Shown piece by piece: positions 1 to 9,169 of a DNA stretch of 64,000 bases (positions within the stretch are counted from its first letter, which is position 1; every line of letters begins with the position of its first letter). The DNA comes from Pedobacter indicus. GTDB taxonomy: Bacteria > Bacteroidota > Bacteroidia > Sphingobacteriales > Sphingobacteriaceae. The position numbers and the translations under genes were made by a program. The stretch is from assembly GCF_003449035.1 (NCBI RefSeq), contig NZ_QRGB01000001.1, forward strand, positions 2,046,001-2,110,000. The letters are read 5' to 3'. The notes under the pieces are model-generated. The model saw only the letters and a list, made by a program, of their open reading frames with translations, ran no database searches and was not told the DNA's origin.

Positions 1-157
1 TATTGGTAAGCTCAGGCACTTTGATGTTCTCGCCATGTCGGGTGTAGCTTCTTAACACAAAGAAAACAGTGAAAACAAAGAGAGCAATAACAATAATGGC
101 AGTGATTAGGTTATTTCTAAAAGTTTGTGTTCGCAGATACTGAAAGAATTTGCTCAT
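1..157 (-). CDS. PASTA domain-containing membrane protein, N-terminal fragment
   Basis: This reading frame starts at an ATG at 157 on the minus strand and runs off the left edge, so only about 52 residues are visible. They show a short basic N-terminus, one strongly hydrophobic membrane segment (about residues 15-34) and then a periplasmic stretch with the motif VPEL, which is how PASTA repeats usually begin. PASTA domains bind peptidoglycan or muropeptides. In Bacteroidota a short PASTA protein commonly sits next to D-alanine--D-alanine ligase, and ddl is divergent here. The PASTA assignment rests on few residues and on this context. Confidence 0.6.
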   Translation of the reverse strand, partial: MSKFFQYLRTQTFRNNLITAIIVIALFVFTVFFVLRSYTRHGENIKVPELTN

Positions 158-286
158 ATTATTTTATTAAACCAACTGTTTCCAATCTAAGCAAATATTA
201 ATCCAAATGATGGATTAGCCTGTTTTTGCAAATTGAAAAATAAATTTATTTCCGTTTCAAACATACTTAAAATCTCAAAGATGCTC

Positions 287-294
287 TATATTTG
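287..294 (+). promoter_or_regulatory. Probable -7 promoter element of ddl
   Basis: The octamer TATATTTG matches the Bacteroidota -7 consensus TAnnTTTG and lies 18 bases before the ddl start codon. No good TTTG -33 box is seen at the usual 19-21 base spacing, so this is a half-supported promoter. Confidence 0.4.
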
Positions 295-312
295 TTTTCA
301 AATTAATAAATT

Positions 313-1311
313 ATGAAAAGAAAAATTGCCTTGCTCTGTGGTGGCTATTCAGGGGAAGCTGAAGTGTCAGTTAATAGTGCTTCTTTTGTTGAAAAAAACA
401 TTGACCGTAATCGTTTCGACGTATATTTAATTCATGTTTTTCCTGAGGGGTGGTATTATGAAGATGAGCAAGGTGAAAGATACTACATTGATAAAAATGA
501 CTTTTCATTAGTTCTTCCGGGTGGAAAAGTTCGCTTTGATCTGGCTTTTATTATGATCCACGGTGCACCAGGTGAGAACGGACAGTTACAGGGGTATTTT
601 GAAATGCTTAATATTCCTTTTACATCATGTGATTCTCTGACTTCAGGTTTGACCATGAATAAGGCTTATACCAAGGCTGTGCTCTATGATATTGAGGATA
701 TGTACATGGCACAGTCAGTTCAGCTTTTCGAGTGGGATATTGAGGGAGCTGCGGAAAAGGTTCTCGAGAAAATGCGTTTGCCTGTGTTTGTCAAACCTAA
801 TGCAGGAGGGAGTAGTATTGGTATGTCAAAGGTAAGTTCTGCCGCTGCTTTAAAAGATGCGATTGATTTAGCTTTTAATACAGCCAATACAGGGCGACAG
901 GTTCTCGTAGAAGAATTCGTGACCGGCAGAGAGTTTTCCGTCGGTGTATATCGGTTTCAAAATGATGTGGAGGTTTTGCCTGCGACGGAAGTGATTACAG
1001 GTCGTGATTTTTTTGATTATGAGGCTAAATATATCCCGGGTTTAACACAGGAAATTACACCAGCCAGGATAAATGAAGTTCAGGTGGCTCGTATGGAAAC
1101 GATCGTGAAAGAGATTTATAAGCGTTTAAATTGTAAAGGATTGGTGCGCATAGATTTTTTTCTGGAAGATGATACCGATCGTTTTTATTTTATTGAGATT
1201 AACACCATTCCCGGTCAAACTCAAACAAGCTTTATCCCACAGCAAATACGAGCCATTGGAAAAACGGAATCTGAGTTCTACGGGGAATGGATAGAAGCTT
1301 CTTTAATTTAA
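313..1311 (+). CDS. ddl: D-alanine--D-alanine ligase
   Basis: An ATP-grasp ligase that joins two D-alanines for the peptidoglycan precursor, in the cytoplasm. The 332-residue length is normal for the family. The N-terminus carries the family signature GGYSGEAEVS; the ATP-binding stretch VKPNAGGSSIGMSKV is near residue 160, and the Mg-binding C-terminal motif EINTIPGQT is near residue 297. It starts at an ATG 18 bases after a TATATTTG promoter box, is divergent from the PASTA gene and convergent with the MlaD-like gene. Nothing is missing or unusual. Confidence 0.95.
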   Translation: MKRKIALLCGGYSGEAEVSVNSASFVEKNIDRNRFDVYLIHVFPEGWYYEDEQGERYYIDKNDFSLVLPGGKVRFDLAFIMIHGAPGENGQLQGYFEMLNIPFTSCDSLTSGLTMNKAYTKAVLYDIEDMYMAQSVQLFEWDIEGAAEKVLEKMRLPVFVKPNAGGSSIGMSKVSSAAALKDAIDLAFNTANTGRQVLVEEFVTGREFSVGVYRFQNDVEVLPATEVITGRDFFDYEAKYIPGLTQEITPARINEVQVARMETIVKEIYKRLNCKGLVRIDFFLEDDTDRFYFIEINTIPGQTQTSFIPQQIRAIGKTESEFYGEWIEASLI

Positions 1312-1322
1312 TTCTTTAGATT

Positions 1323-2264
1323 TTAATTCTTTCGACCGAAAACAGAGAAGTGTAAATAGCGCTTCGGGTTTTCTTTCATGTCAACGATGAGCTTATCTAA
1401 ACTTTTAGAGGCATCTTCAAGGTTGTTGTAAAGTGAATCATCGTTTAATAATTTGCCCAGAGAACCGTCACCCTGGTTCAGATTGTTGGTGATGGATTGT
1501 AGGTCAGCAACTGCTTTGTCTGCCTTGGCCATGGTTTCAGTGAAATCTAGTTTTGCTGCATTATCTGTAATGGTTTCCATATTGGCAAATACTGCAGATA
1601 TACGAGTATTGTTTTGTTCCATGTTTTTTGAGATAGACTCTAGATTTGTTAGGATACCTGATATCTTTGATTTTTCCGCGCCGACCATGCCGTCGACCTG
1701 TCCGGCCGTATTCTCCAAAGTCTGCAAAGTATTGGCAATGCTAGCAAGGCTTCTATTTACATTTCGTTGGAAATCAGGATTAACGGTATTGTTAATTGAA
1801 GTTAATACCGAGTCTAACATCAAGAAAACAGCTTCTGCCTTTTTTTGAACTGGTTCTACTTTATCCATGATGTTCTGTTGGATATCTGCCCGCAAGGTAT
1901 CACCATTATCAGCGTATGTCGACGCGTTGCCAAGTTCGAAAACGATAGCTTTGCTTCCTAAGAGATCCGTACTAGCGATTCGTGCGATAGTATTTTCAGG
2001 GATATCATATTTTTTGTCAATTTTAAATTCAGTTAAAATATCGCCAGTCGACCTTAGAGTAAGGCCAGACACCCTTCCGATCTGGTAACCATTTACGAAT
2101 ACCGGTTTTGATACGGTGAGCCCGTCAACCTGGTCATAGGTGGCATAATAGGTGTTCTCTGATGTAAATACATCATTGCCTTTTAAAAAGCTATAACCCA
2201 GAACTAAGATAGCGATAGCCACTGTGGCAAGGATACCAACTTTTGTTTCGTTTGCAATTTTCAA
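1323..2264 (-). CDS. MlaD family (MCE domain) protein
   Basis: A membrane-anchored mammalian-cell-entry (MCE) protein of 313 residues. One N-terminal membrane helix (about residues 8-27) is followed by an MCE domain (about 35-115, including VFVNGYQIGRV). A long helical tail rich in Asn, Thr and Ala follows, probably coiled coil. In characterised systems MlaD is the periplasmic substrate-binding part of an ABC lipid transporter acting between outer and inner membranes. The ATPase (MlaF) and permease (MlaE) are not in this window, so the complex is inferred. It lies downstream of the amidase gene on the same strand, 77 bases apart, as is common in Bacteroidota. Confidence 0.88.
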   Translation of the reverse strand: MKIANETKVGILATVAIAILVLGYSFLKGNDVFTSENTYYATYDQVDGLTVSKPVFVNGYQIGRVSGLTLRSTGDILTEFKIDKKYDIPENTIARIASTDLLGSKAIVFELGNASTYADNGDTLRADIQQNIMDKVEPVQKKAEAVFLMLDSVLTSINNTVNPDFQRNVNRSLASIANTLQTLENTAGQVDGMVGAEKSKISGILTNLESISKNMEQNNTRISAVFANMETITDNAAKLDFTETMAKADKAVADLQSITNNLNQGDGSLGKLLNDDSLYNNLEDASKSLDKLIVDMKENPKRYLHFSVFGRKN

Positions 2265-2341
2265 AATAGTCGTTTTTTAACGTGTACACTCTGTTTTTTT
2301 AAGTCCTATTTGGAGCAATCCGTCTATCGCTACGTCTTACT

Positions 2342-3160
2342 TTACTTTTCTACCTCAGCTTTATAAGCTTTGATAGCGTCAGTTAAATTTTTGACGATTT
2401 CTGCCTGCCCTTCAGCTGAGGTCATATAGCGTTCTTCAGTACGATTACTGATAAACCCAATCTCGGTTAGTATAGCCGGCATCCCTGCGCGAGCTAAAAC
2501 TGCCAAGCCTTGCTCTTTAACACCACGATTTATTCTTCCTGATTTAGCAAATTCTTCTTGAACAAGACTTGCTAAATGAAAGCTTTGATTGCGATATTGA
2601 TTTTTCATTAATGAAAAGATAATCAAACTTTCCGGATCTGTTGGGTCAAAGTTGTAGTTTTCCTCATAATTTTCTTCTAAAAGGATTGATGCGTTTTCGC
2701 GCATTGCAACATCCTGTTCTCCCATGCGGTGAAATCCCGATATGAATGTCTCTGTTCCTCTTACTTTTTCTGTTCCCGGACGTTTCGGCATTGAGTTACA
2801 ATGCACTGAGATAAACAAATCAGCATTATTCGCATTTGCTATTTCAATTCTCTCATACAATTTGACGAATATATCAGTCTTTCTGGTATAAATTACTTTT
2901 ACATCTTTCATTTCCTTCTCAATACTCTTGCCAAGTTTTAAAGCAACTTGCAGCGCCACGTCTTTTTCACGTGCTATGACACCTCTTGTCGCACCATCAT
3001 GACCACCATGACCAGGGTCGATAACGATTGTTTTAATCTTGTACGGTGCACGTGCATCTTCTTGCACCTCATTTGTCGGGCCTGTAAATGAAAAAAATGA
3101 AAAAGATGATAGAATAGTGAAATAAAGGCAAAGAGTGTTGATCGAAATCTTGTGTTTCAT
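2342..3160 (-). CDS. N-acetylmuramoyl-L-alanine amidase (Amidase_3)
   Basis: A zinc peptidoglycan amidase that cleaves the bond between N-acetylmuramic acid and L-alanine. It has a hydrophobic N-terminal export signal (about residues 8-27). The catalytic domain follows: VIDPGHGGHDGA with the first zinc His near residue 50, SVHCNSMP with a second zinc His, and a C-terminal EIGFISN with the catalytic Glu. Its 272 residues fit a minimal AmiC-like enzyme without a binding domain. It is divergent from lptD and upstream of the MlaD-like gene, an envelope-biogenesis neighbourhood. Confidence 0.93.
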   Translation of the reverse strand: MKHKISINTLCLYFTILSSFSFFSFTGPTNEVQEDARAPYKIKTIVIDPGHGGHDGATRGVIAREKDVALQVALKLGKSIEKEMKDVKVIYTRKTDIFVKLYERIEIANANNADLFISVHCNSMPKRPGTEKVRGTETFISGFHRMGEQDVAMRENASILLEENYEENYNFDPTDPESLIIFSLMKNQYRNQSFHLASLVQEEFAKSGRINRGVKEQGLAVLARAGMPAILTEIGFISNRTEERYMTSAEGQAEIVKNLTDAIKAYKAEVEK

Positions 3161-3243
3161 AAGTACAACGGCAATTTTTTAAATTATTTTAAGTTAATAT
3201 AAGTAAATTCGGTTACGTACGAGATACCTCAATTAATTTTCCT

Positions 3244-3251
3244 TATTTTTG
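3244..3251 (+). promoter_or_regulatory. Probable -7 promoter element of lptD
   Basis: TATTTTTG fits the TAnnTTTG consensus, 46 bases before the lptD start. No -33 TTTG is seen at the expected distance. Confidence 0.35.
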
Positions 3252-3297
3252 ACGACTCAAGAACGTTATTACAAAAGTACTATTCATAGTCATAATT

Positions 3298-5982
3298 TTG
3301 AAATTGAGAAGCGGCATTTTTAAACTATTTTTACTCTTTATAACGGCTTTTTCTGTACTTTCTGTATCAGCACAGGAAGTGAGTTCTGCTGACACGACTC
3401 CAAACATTCAAGATACTTCGCTGAGAGTCAATCCGCTTAGCCCTCTCGATACAGCAAGTGTTATTACGAGTTTAAATGCGGATAGTTTGGCTGCCGACTC
3501 TTTGTCACAAGATTCTTTGTCACAAGATACAGTAGGAGGGCAGGGTAATGCAATAGATGCGCCTATTAATCAAGTGGGTGATACTACGATAACCGATTTT
3601 AAAAATAATCAGATCCATTTTCTAGGAAATGCTAAAATTAAGTATCAAGATTTTGAGTTGACGGCCGACTATATCCGTGTTGATAAGAATACAAATACGC
3701 TTTACGCTAGTGGATCTTACGATCATAATCATAATTATCGAGGTAGGCCGATCTTTAAGACGGCGACCGAGCCACCGACTACCACTGACTCTCTTTACTA
3801 TAACTTTACGACAAAGAAAGTTAAGGTCTTCGGTGTTTTTTCTGAAGTAGAAGGTGGGTTTATTCAAGCGCAAGAGTTGAAAAAGAATGAATATGATGAG
3901 GCTTCTATTAAAGATGCAATGTATAGTACGTGTAGCTTGCCGGAACCCCATACACATTTTGGTATCCACATTAGTCGTGGCGTGGTATCTGAAAAAAATA
4001 TTGTTACGGGGCCTGCTTACCTGGTTGTGGAAGACGTACCATTACCCTTTATTACAGTGCCTTTCGGGTTCTTTCCGAAGATGAACGAAAGAGCTTCAGG
4101 GTTTCTTTTTCCAACATTTGGAGAAGATTATACTCGTGGTTTTTTTATGCGAGATATAGGGTGGTATTTTGGCTTTAATGATTATTGGGATGCAGAAGTC
4201 CGGGGTACACTTTATTCAAAAGGGTCTTACGAAGGCTCAGTGAGGGCGCGTTATCGGAAAAATTATAAATATGACGGCGGTTTTAGTATACGTTATGCAA
4301 ATATTCGTTCGGGAGTAGAAGGTACGCCACAATATAACCCTCAGAAGAATTTTAACATTACCTGGAACCATAGCCAACGTCAGGAAGCGAATCCGGGTAC
4401 GTCTTTTACTGCTTCAGTAGATGTGGGTACTGGTTCGTACTTTAGAGAAACTGCCGCAGGTGGGAGCTACGACTTTGATCAGATTACAAAAAACTCCATG
4501 TCATCTTCGATCTCATATGGAAAGATTTTTGGAGATGGTCGTTTCAACTTTACCTCTTCTTTATCACACAGGCAGGATATTTCTGCAAAGACGGTGTATT
4601 TGGAATTGCCTTCGTTTAATTTGAACATGACGTCTTTTAATCCTTTTGATTCAAAAGATCGGATTGGAGAACAGAAATGGTATCAGCGTATCAATGTTGG
4701 CTATAGCCTACAGGGGCGGAACACGTTGAATGCTACGGAAAGTAATTTATTCGATCAGGAAACACTCAGACAGTTCCAAAATGGATTCCAACACAATATT
4801 CCTATCAGTTTATCTTTAAATGCCTTTAAATTTTTCCAATTTAACTCGAGTGTAAATTATACCGAACGCTGGTATTTCCAAACAATTCGGAAAGGTTTGG
4901 ACAACACTGCAGGTGGATTTGTTCAGAATACGGATACTGTCTCTGGATTTAGCCGTGCCTATGACTACTCGTTGTCATCGGGACTATCGACGAAGATTTA
5001 CGGAATGAAGGAGTTTAAAGGGAAATTGGCTGCAATACGTCACGTTATTACACCTTCGGTTAACTTCAACTATCGCCCGGATTTTTCTGATCCGCGATTC
5101 GGTTTTTATCGTCGTTTTCAAGATCAAACCGGTCAAGAGAATATTTATTCGATTTACGAGAATTCAATTTTCGGCGGCCCGGGTAGAGGAGAGTCTATGG
5201 GGATTGGATTTTCAATCGATAATAATGTGGAGGCAAAAGTTCGGTCGACGGAGGATAGTACTGGTTTTAAGAAGATTAAAATCTTGCAGGGGCTTTCATT
5301 CAACGGAAACTATAACTTTGTGGCAGACTCCTTTAAGCTTTCTAATATTAGTTTTTCGGGCAGAACAGCGCTTTTTGACGATAAGCTGGGGGTGAGTTTT
5401 AACGGCTCATTAGATCCTTATGTGTACGATAGTGAGCTAGGTCGGAGAGTCGATCGCTTTGCGATTGAGAATGGTACGCTAGCAAGGTTGACGAATTTTG
5501 GATTGTCGATGGATTATAGTTTGAACTCAGAGGCTTCGAAGAGCCGGAATGAGAAGCTGGATGTCCTAAGCGAGAATCCGGAAGGATTAACACCTGATCA
5601 ACGAAATCAACTAAACCGGATCACCTCCGATCCGAATGCGTTTGTGGATTTTAAGGTGCCGTGGAACGTAGCTGCGTCATTCAGCTTTTATTATTCAAAT
5701 CCAGGTAACCGAAGTAATATTACCAGTACTCTAAATTTGTATGGGGATTTGAGTATAACGCCGAAATGGAAAATACAATATAATACAGGCTATGATTTTC
5801 AGGCTCAAAAAATTACATTAACGCAGTTTAATATTTATCGTGATTTGCATTGTTGGGACATGTCGTTTGGATGGATTCCGTTTGGTACATACCGGAGTTA
5901 CACGTTTACACTTAGGATAAAAGCTTCTGTTTTACAAGATCTTAAGCTGACCAAGCGTAATGACTACTATAACAGTTTCTAA
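3298..5982 (+). CDS. lptD: LPS-assembly outer-membrane protein LptD
   Basis: The outer-membrane component that inserts lipopolysaccharide into the outer leaflet. The 894-residue protein has a signal peptide ending near VSAQ, then an OstA-like jellyroll segment (about residues 100-200, including GNAKIKYQDFELTADYI). A long C-terminal beta-barrel follows, rich in alternating aromatic strands and ending in SF. The start codon is TTG: the signal peptide begins exactly there and no in-frame ATG fits. In Bacteroidota the protein is often annotated only as 'putative LPS assembly protein LptD'. It heads a plus-strand run with cinA 18 bases downstream. Confidence 0.88.
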   Translation: MKLRSGIFKLFLLFITAFSVLSVSAQEVSSADTTPNIQDTSLRVNPLSPLDTASVITSLNADSLAADSLSQDSLSQDTVGGQGNAIDAPINQVGDTTITDFKNNQIHFLGNAKIKYQDFELTADYIRVDKNTNTLYASGSYDHNHNYRGRPIFKTATEPPTTTDSLYYNFTTKKVKVFGVFSEVEGGFIQAQELKKNEYDEASIKDAMYSTCSLPEPHTHFGIHISRGVVSEKNIVTGPAYLVVEDVPLPFITVPFGFFPKMNERASGFLFPTFGEDYTRGFFMRDIGWYFGFNDYWDAEVRGTLYSKGSYEGSVRARYRKNYKYDGGFSIRYANIRSGVEGTPQYNPQKNFNITWNHSQRQEANPGTSFTASVDVGTGSYFRETAAGGSYDFDQITKNSMSSSISYGKIFGDGRFNFTSSLSHRQDISAKTVYLELPSFNLNMTSFNPFDSKDRIGEQKWYQRINVGYSLQGRNTLNATESNLFDQETLRQFQNGFQHNIPISLSLNAFKFFQFNSSVNYTERWYFQTIRKGLDNTAGGFVQNTDTVSGFSRAYDYSLSSGLSTKIYGMKEFKGKLAAIRHVITPSVNFNYRPDFSDPRFGFYRRFQDQTGQENIYSIYENSIFGGPGRGESMGIGFSIDNNVEAKVRSTEDSTGFKKIKILQGLSFNGNYNFVADSFKLSNISFSGRTALFDDKLGVSFNGSLDPYVYDSELGRRVDRFAIENGTLARLTNFGLSMDYSLNSEASKSRNEKLDVLSENPEGLTPDQRNQLNRITSDPNAFVDFKVPWNVAASFSFYYSNPGNRSNITSTLNLYGDLSITPKWKIQYNTGYDFQAQKITLTQFNIYRDLHCWDMSFGWIPFGTYRSYTFTLRIKASVLQDLKLTKRNDYYNSF

Positions 5983-6000
5983 AAATTGTTTATCTAAACT

Positions 6001-7257
6001 ATGAAAGCTGAACTTATTGTAATCGGAGACGAAATATTAATCGGACAGATAGTAGATACAAATTCAAGTTGGATTTGCTCACATCTGGATGAGATTGGTG
6101 TGAATGTAATTCATATCTCAGCGATAGCAGACAATAAGCAGAAGATTAAGGAAGCTTTGGTTCTCGCTTCCGGACGGGTTGATTTGATCGTTATGACAGG
6201 CGGTTTGGGGCCAACAAAAGATGATGTAACCAAACAGGCTCTTCGCGAGTACTTTGATACGGAAATTGTAACTGATGCTAATGTGTTGTCACACGTGCGC
6301 GAGATTTTTGCTAAATATAAGCAACCTATGCTGCCAGAAAATGAGCAACAGGCCGAAGTTCTAAAAATTGCGGAGGTAATGTTTAATAAGGCGGGAACGG
6401 CTCCTGGAATGTGGATTGAAAAGAAAGGCGTTTGCTATGCTGTATTGCCGGGTGTGCCGACGGAGATGAAATATTTGATGAACCATGAAGTAATTCCGAG
6501 GCTGGAAAAAATGCCTGATAGGAAATTGCGCTTCCATAAGACGATTTTAACAGCAGGTATTGGTGAGTCTTTTTTAGCGGGAACCATCGCACCGGTAGAG
6601 GCTAGTCTGCCCGATTCGATCCAGTTGGCTTATCTGCCTACCTACGGACAGGTACGTCTTCGGTTGACAGCAATTGGGCGTGACGAGCAGTCGGAGACTG
6701 ATATAAGAGAAGAACTAGATCATTTTGCCGGTAATATTATCAATTTGATACCTACATATTATATTAATGATACAGGGGAGTCTCTCCAATACAGTTTTTT
6801 AAAAACGGTTGAAAACTTAGGGTTAACGGTTGCAGCTGCGGAAAGTTGCACTGGAGGCTATTTTTCACATCTAATGACTCAGGTGCCCGGTAGTGGTCAG
6901 GTTTTTTTAGGATCAATTATCAGTTATGCTGAATCAGTAAAAGAAGCTGAGTTGGATGTAAAAGCGGAAACATTGGAACAGTATACCGCTGTTAGCCAAC
7001 AGACTGCTGAGGAAATGGTTTCTGGAGTTAAAAGACGTCTCCAGAGTGACTATGCAGTGGCGATCACGGGGATAGCGGGACCTGATGGTGCAACCAATGA
7101 GAATCCGGTCGGCTCGGTATGGATTGCAGTGAGTGGATTGTCCAAAACTGTTTCGACAAAATTTTTGTTTGGTAAAAGGCGAGAAGACAATATAATAAGG
7201 GCTGCAACAAGCGCTTTGTTTCTATTGTTTCGTTTAGTGAAAGAGGAAAATTCGTAA
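6001..7257 (+). CDS. cinA: CinA family protein (competence/damage-inducible; NMN amidase)
   Basis: This 418-residue protein has both CinA parts. The N-terminal molybdopterin-binding-like COG1058 domain carries GDEILIGQIVDTNS and TGGLGPTKDD; the C-terminal amidase domain carries AAESCTGG near residue 280 and ITGIAGPDG. In characterised members the C-terminal domain hydrolyses nicotinamide mononucleotide to NaMN for pyridine-nucleotide salvage and the N-terminal domain has ADP-ribose pyrophosphatase activity. It lies 18 bases after lptD and 38 bases before the E2 gene, so it is probably co-transcribed. Confidence 0.92.
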   Translation: MKAELIVIGDEILIGQIVDTNSSWICSHLDEIGVNVIHISAIADNKQKIKEALVLASGRVDLIVMTGGLGPTKDDVTKQALREYFDTEIVTDANVLSHVREIFAKYKQPMLPENEQQAEVLKIAEVMFNKAGTAPGMWIEKKGVCYAVLPGVPTEMKYLMNHEVIPRLEKMPDRKLRFHKTILTAGIGESFLAGTIAPVEASLPDSIQLAYLPTYGQVRLRLTAIGRDEQSETDIREELDHFAGNIINLIPTYYINDTGESLQYSFLKTVENLGLTVAAAESCTGGYFSHLMTQVPGSGQVFLGSIISYAESVKEAELDVKAETLEQYTAVSQQTAEEMVSGVKRRLQSDYAVAITGIAGPDGATNENPVGSVWIAVSGLSKTVSTKFLFGKRREDNIIRAATSALFLLFRLVKEENS

Positions 7258-7295
7258 TTATTTAACTAACTTAGCTTACCTAAGAGTTGAAAAAT

Positions 7296-8708
7296 ATGGC
7301 AAAATATAATCTAATTCTTCCGCGGATGGGTGAAAGTGTTTCGGAAGCAACTATTGTTAAATGGCTGAAGCAACCGGGTGATTGGATAGAAGTGGATGAC
7401 TCAGTGGTAGATATAGCGACGGACAAGGTAGATTCGGATGTGCCATCGCCGGTTGAAGGTAAACTGATAGAGCAGCTTTTTACGGAAGATAGCATTGCCC
7501 AAGTAGGAGATGTGATCGCAATATTAGAGGTGGAAGGTGAGCGTGACGATGACGCATCTCAATCTGGGGAAAGAACTTCTGATTCAGGGTATTCGGAGCC
7601 GGCAAAAGGAGAGGATTCTGATGGCGCAGATGTGATAGTCGATATTGATGACTCTCAACAGTCATTAAACGTGGGAGATAGAGATAGCATCGATGATGAA
7701 GAGGGCAGGGTAATACCAGGGTTAGACTTACTAGGCGAGCGTGGAAAAGGTGGACGTTTTTACTCTCCTCTGGTTAAAAACATTGCTGCCGAGGAGGGGA
7801 TTAGTGAAGAAGAACTTGATCAGATAACTGGTTCGGGTTTAGAGGGACGGGTGACAAAACAGGATATTTTAAATTATATCGACGAGCGAAAGGACGCACC
7901 CGTCGCAGTAGAAAAAGCACCTATTTCAGAAACAGTTGGGTCATCTTCTGACTCTATGGAATCGAAAGATTCTTCTACCAGGACGATGGTGGCCGAGACT
8001 GGCGATGAGATTATTGAAATGGATAGAATGCGCAAGTTAATTGCGCAACATATGGTTGATAGTGTTCAAACATCACCTCATGTTTGCTCATTCATCGAGG
8101 TCGATGTAACGAACATCGTGAACTGGAGAAGCCGGGTGAAGGAGGATTTTGAAAAGAAAGAAGGCGTTAAAATTACATTTACTCCAATTTTTATTGAAGC
8201 AGTGGCGAAGGCGATCCGCGACTATCCAATGATAAATATATCAGTATCTGGTACTCAAATTATTAAAAAGGGAAATATTAATGTAGGTATGGCGGCAGCC
8301 TTGCCATCTGGAAACCTGATTGTACCTGTAATACGAAATGCGGATCAGTTAAACTTAGTCGGATTAAGCCAAGTGGTGAATGATTTAGCTGGTCGCGCCA
8401 GGGCAAATCGATTAAAGCCAGACGAGACCCAAGGTGGGACATTTACGGTAACAAATGTTGGCTCTTTCGGAAGTATGATGGGTACACCAATAATTAATCA
8501 ACCGCAGGTAGCAATATTGGCAATTGGTAGTATAGGTAAAAAGCCGGCCGTATTGGAAACAGAGTACGGAGATGTAATCGCTATACGTCAAAAAATGATT
8601 ATGTCTCTATCTTATGATCACCGCGTTGTAGACGGCGCATTGGGAGGGATGTTTTTAAAGAGAATTGCTGAGTATCTTGAAGGCTGGGATATTGATCGAA
8701 AGCTTTAG
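7296..8708 (+). CDS. Dihydrolipoamide acyltransferase, E2 of a 2-oxoacid dehydrogenase complex
   Basis: The acyl-transferring core of a pyruvate or branched-chain 2-oxoacid dehydrogenase complex. Domains run in order: a lipoyl domain with the lipoylated lysine K44 in ATDKVDSD; a long acidic Ser/Asp-rich linker; a peripheral-subunit-binding domain (FYSPLVKNIAAEEGI to GRVTKQDI, about 145-190); and a C-terminal catalytic domain ending in SYDHRVVDGALGG, with the catalytic His and Asp. I chose the ATG at 7296 (470 residues) over a TTG three codons upstream because MAKYNLILPRMGE is the usual E2 start. The E1 and E3 genes are not nearby, so which 2-oxoacid is used cannot be read here. Confidence 0.9.
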   Translation: MAKYNLILPRMGESVSEATIVKWLKQPGDWIEVDDSVVDIATDKVDSDVPSPVEGKLIEQLFTEDSIAQVGDVIAILEVEGERDDDASQSGERTSDSGYSEPAKGEDSDGADVIVDIDDSQQSLNVGDRDSIDDEEGRVIPGLDLLGERGKGGRFYSPLVKNIAAEEGISEEELDQITGSGLEGRVTKQDILNYIDERKDAPVAVEKAPISETVGSSSDSMESKDSSTRTMVAETGDEIIEMDRMRKLIAQHMVDSVQTSPHVCSFIEVDVTNIVNWRSRVKEDFEKKEGVKITFTPIFIEAVAKAIRDYPMINISVSGTQIIKKGNINVGMAAALPSGNLIVPVIRNADQLNLVGLSQVVNDLAGRARANRLKPDETQGGTFTVTNVGSFGSMMGTPIINQPQVAILAIGSIGKKPAVLETEYGDVIAIRQKMIMSLSYDHRVVDGALGGMFLKRIAEYLEGWDIDRKL

Positions 8709-8727
8709 TTGGTATTGAGCAGAATCT

Positions 8728-9168
8728 CTACGGACGAAGCATTTCGACATGTTCGATACCGTCTTCATGATAAGTATCACTGTCTGTCTTGAAGCCAAAA
8801 TTCTGATAAAATTTTAGTGCATAGGTTTGAGCGCCGATGCGTATCGGCTGCTCACCAAATAAGTTGTTCATTTCAACCAGAGCGATCTTCATTAATATTC
8901 TACCTAAACCTTTTCCGTGTTCCCTTGTTACGATCCGACCGATCGAATTTTCGAAAAATGTTAATCCAGCCGGTATTAATCGTGCATAAGCTTGTAATTT
9001 GTCTCTTTGGTCATAGATCAACAGGTGGTGACATTGGAAGTCAACACCGTCCAGATCCTGATACGTGCAAGCCTGTTCAACAACAAATATTTCCGAACGA
9101 AGTTGAAGTAAATCATATAACTCCTTGTTGGTGAGCTCCTCGAATGCTTTGCAGATTATATTCATCAA
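8728..9168 (-). CDS. ElaA-like GNAT N-acetyltransferase
   Basis: A 146-residue single-domain GNAT protein of the ElaA subfamily, which transfers an acetyl group from acetyl-CoA to an unidentified amine. It has the ElaA-typical LRSEIFVVEQ near the N-terminus, YQDLDGVDFQCHHL, and the acetyl-CoA-binding loop REHGKGLGRILM around residue 85. It is the last gene of a tight minus-strand group, one base after the ABC permease stop. It converges with the E2 gene, with a 19-base gap. The substrate is unknown. Confidence 0.85.
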   Translation of the reverse strand: MMNIICKAFEELTNKELYDLLQLRSEIFVVEQACTYQDLDGVDFQCHHLLIYDQRDKLQAYARLIPAGLTFFENSIGRIVTREHGKGLGRILMKIALVEMNNLFGEQPIRIGAQTYALKFYQNFGFKTDSDTYHEDGIEHVEMLRP

Positions 9169-9169
9169 A

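Noticed and set aside
1453-1848. Open frame of 131 codons opposite the MlaD-like gene
   Set aside because: Lies wholly antisense within a well-supported gene, with no recognisable domain or promoter.
3209-3223. GGTTACGTACGAG upstream of lptD, resembling the GTACGTAC operator
   Set aside because: It lacks the preceding -7-like element and CGk context seen at the three catabolic promoters, and lptD is a housekeeping gene.
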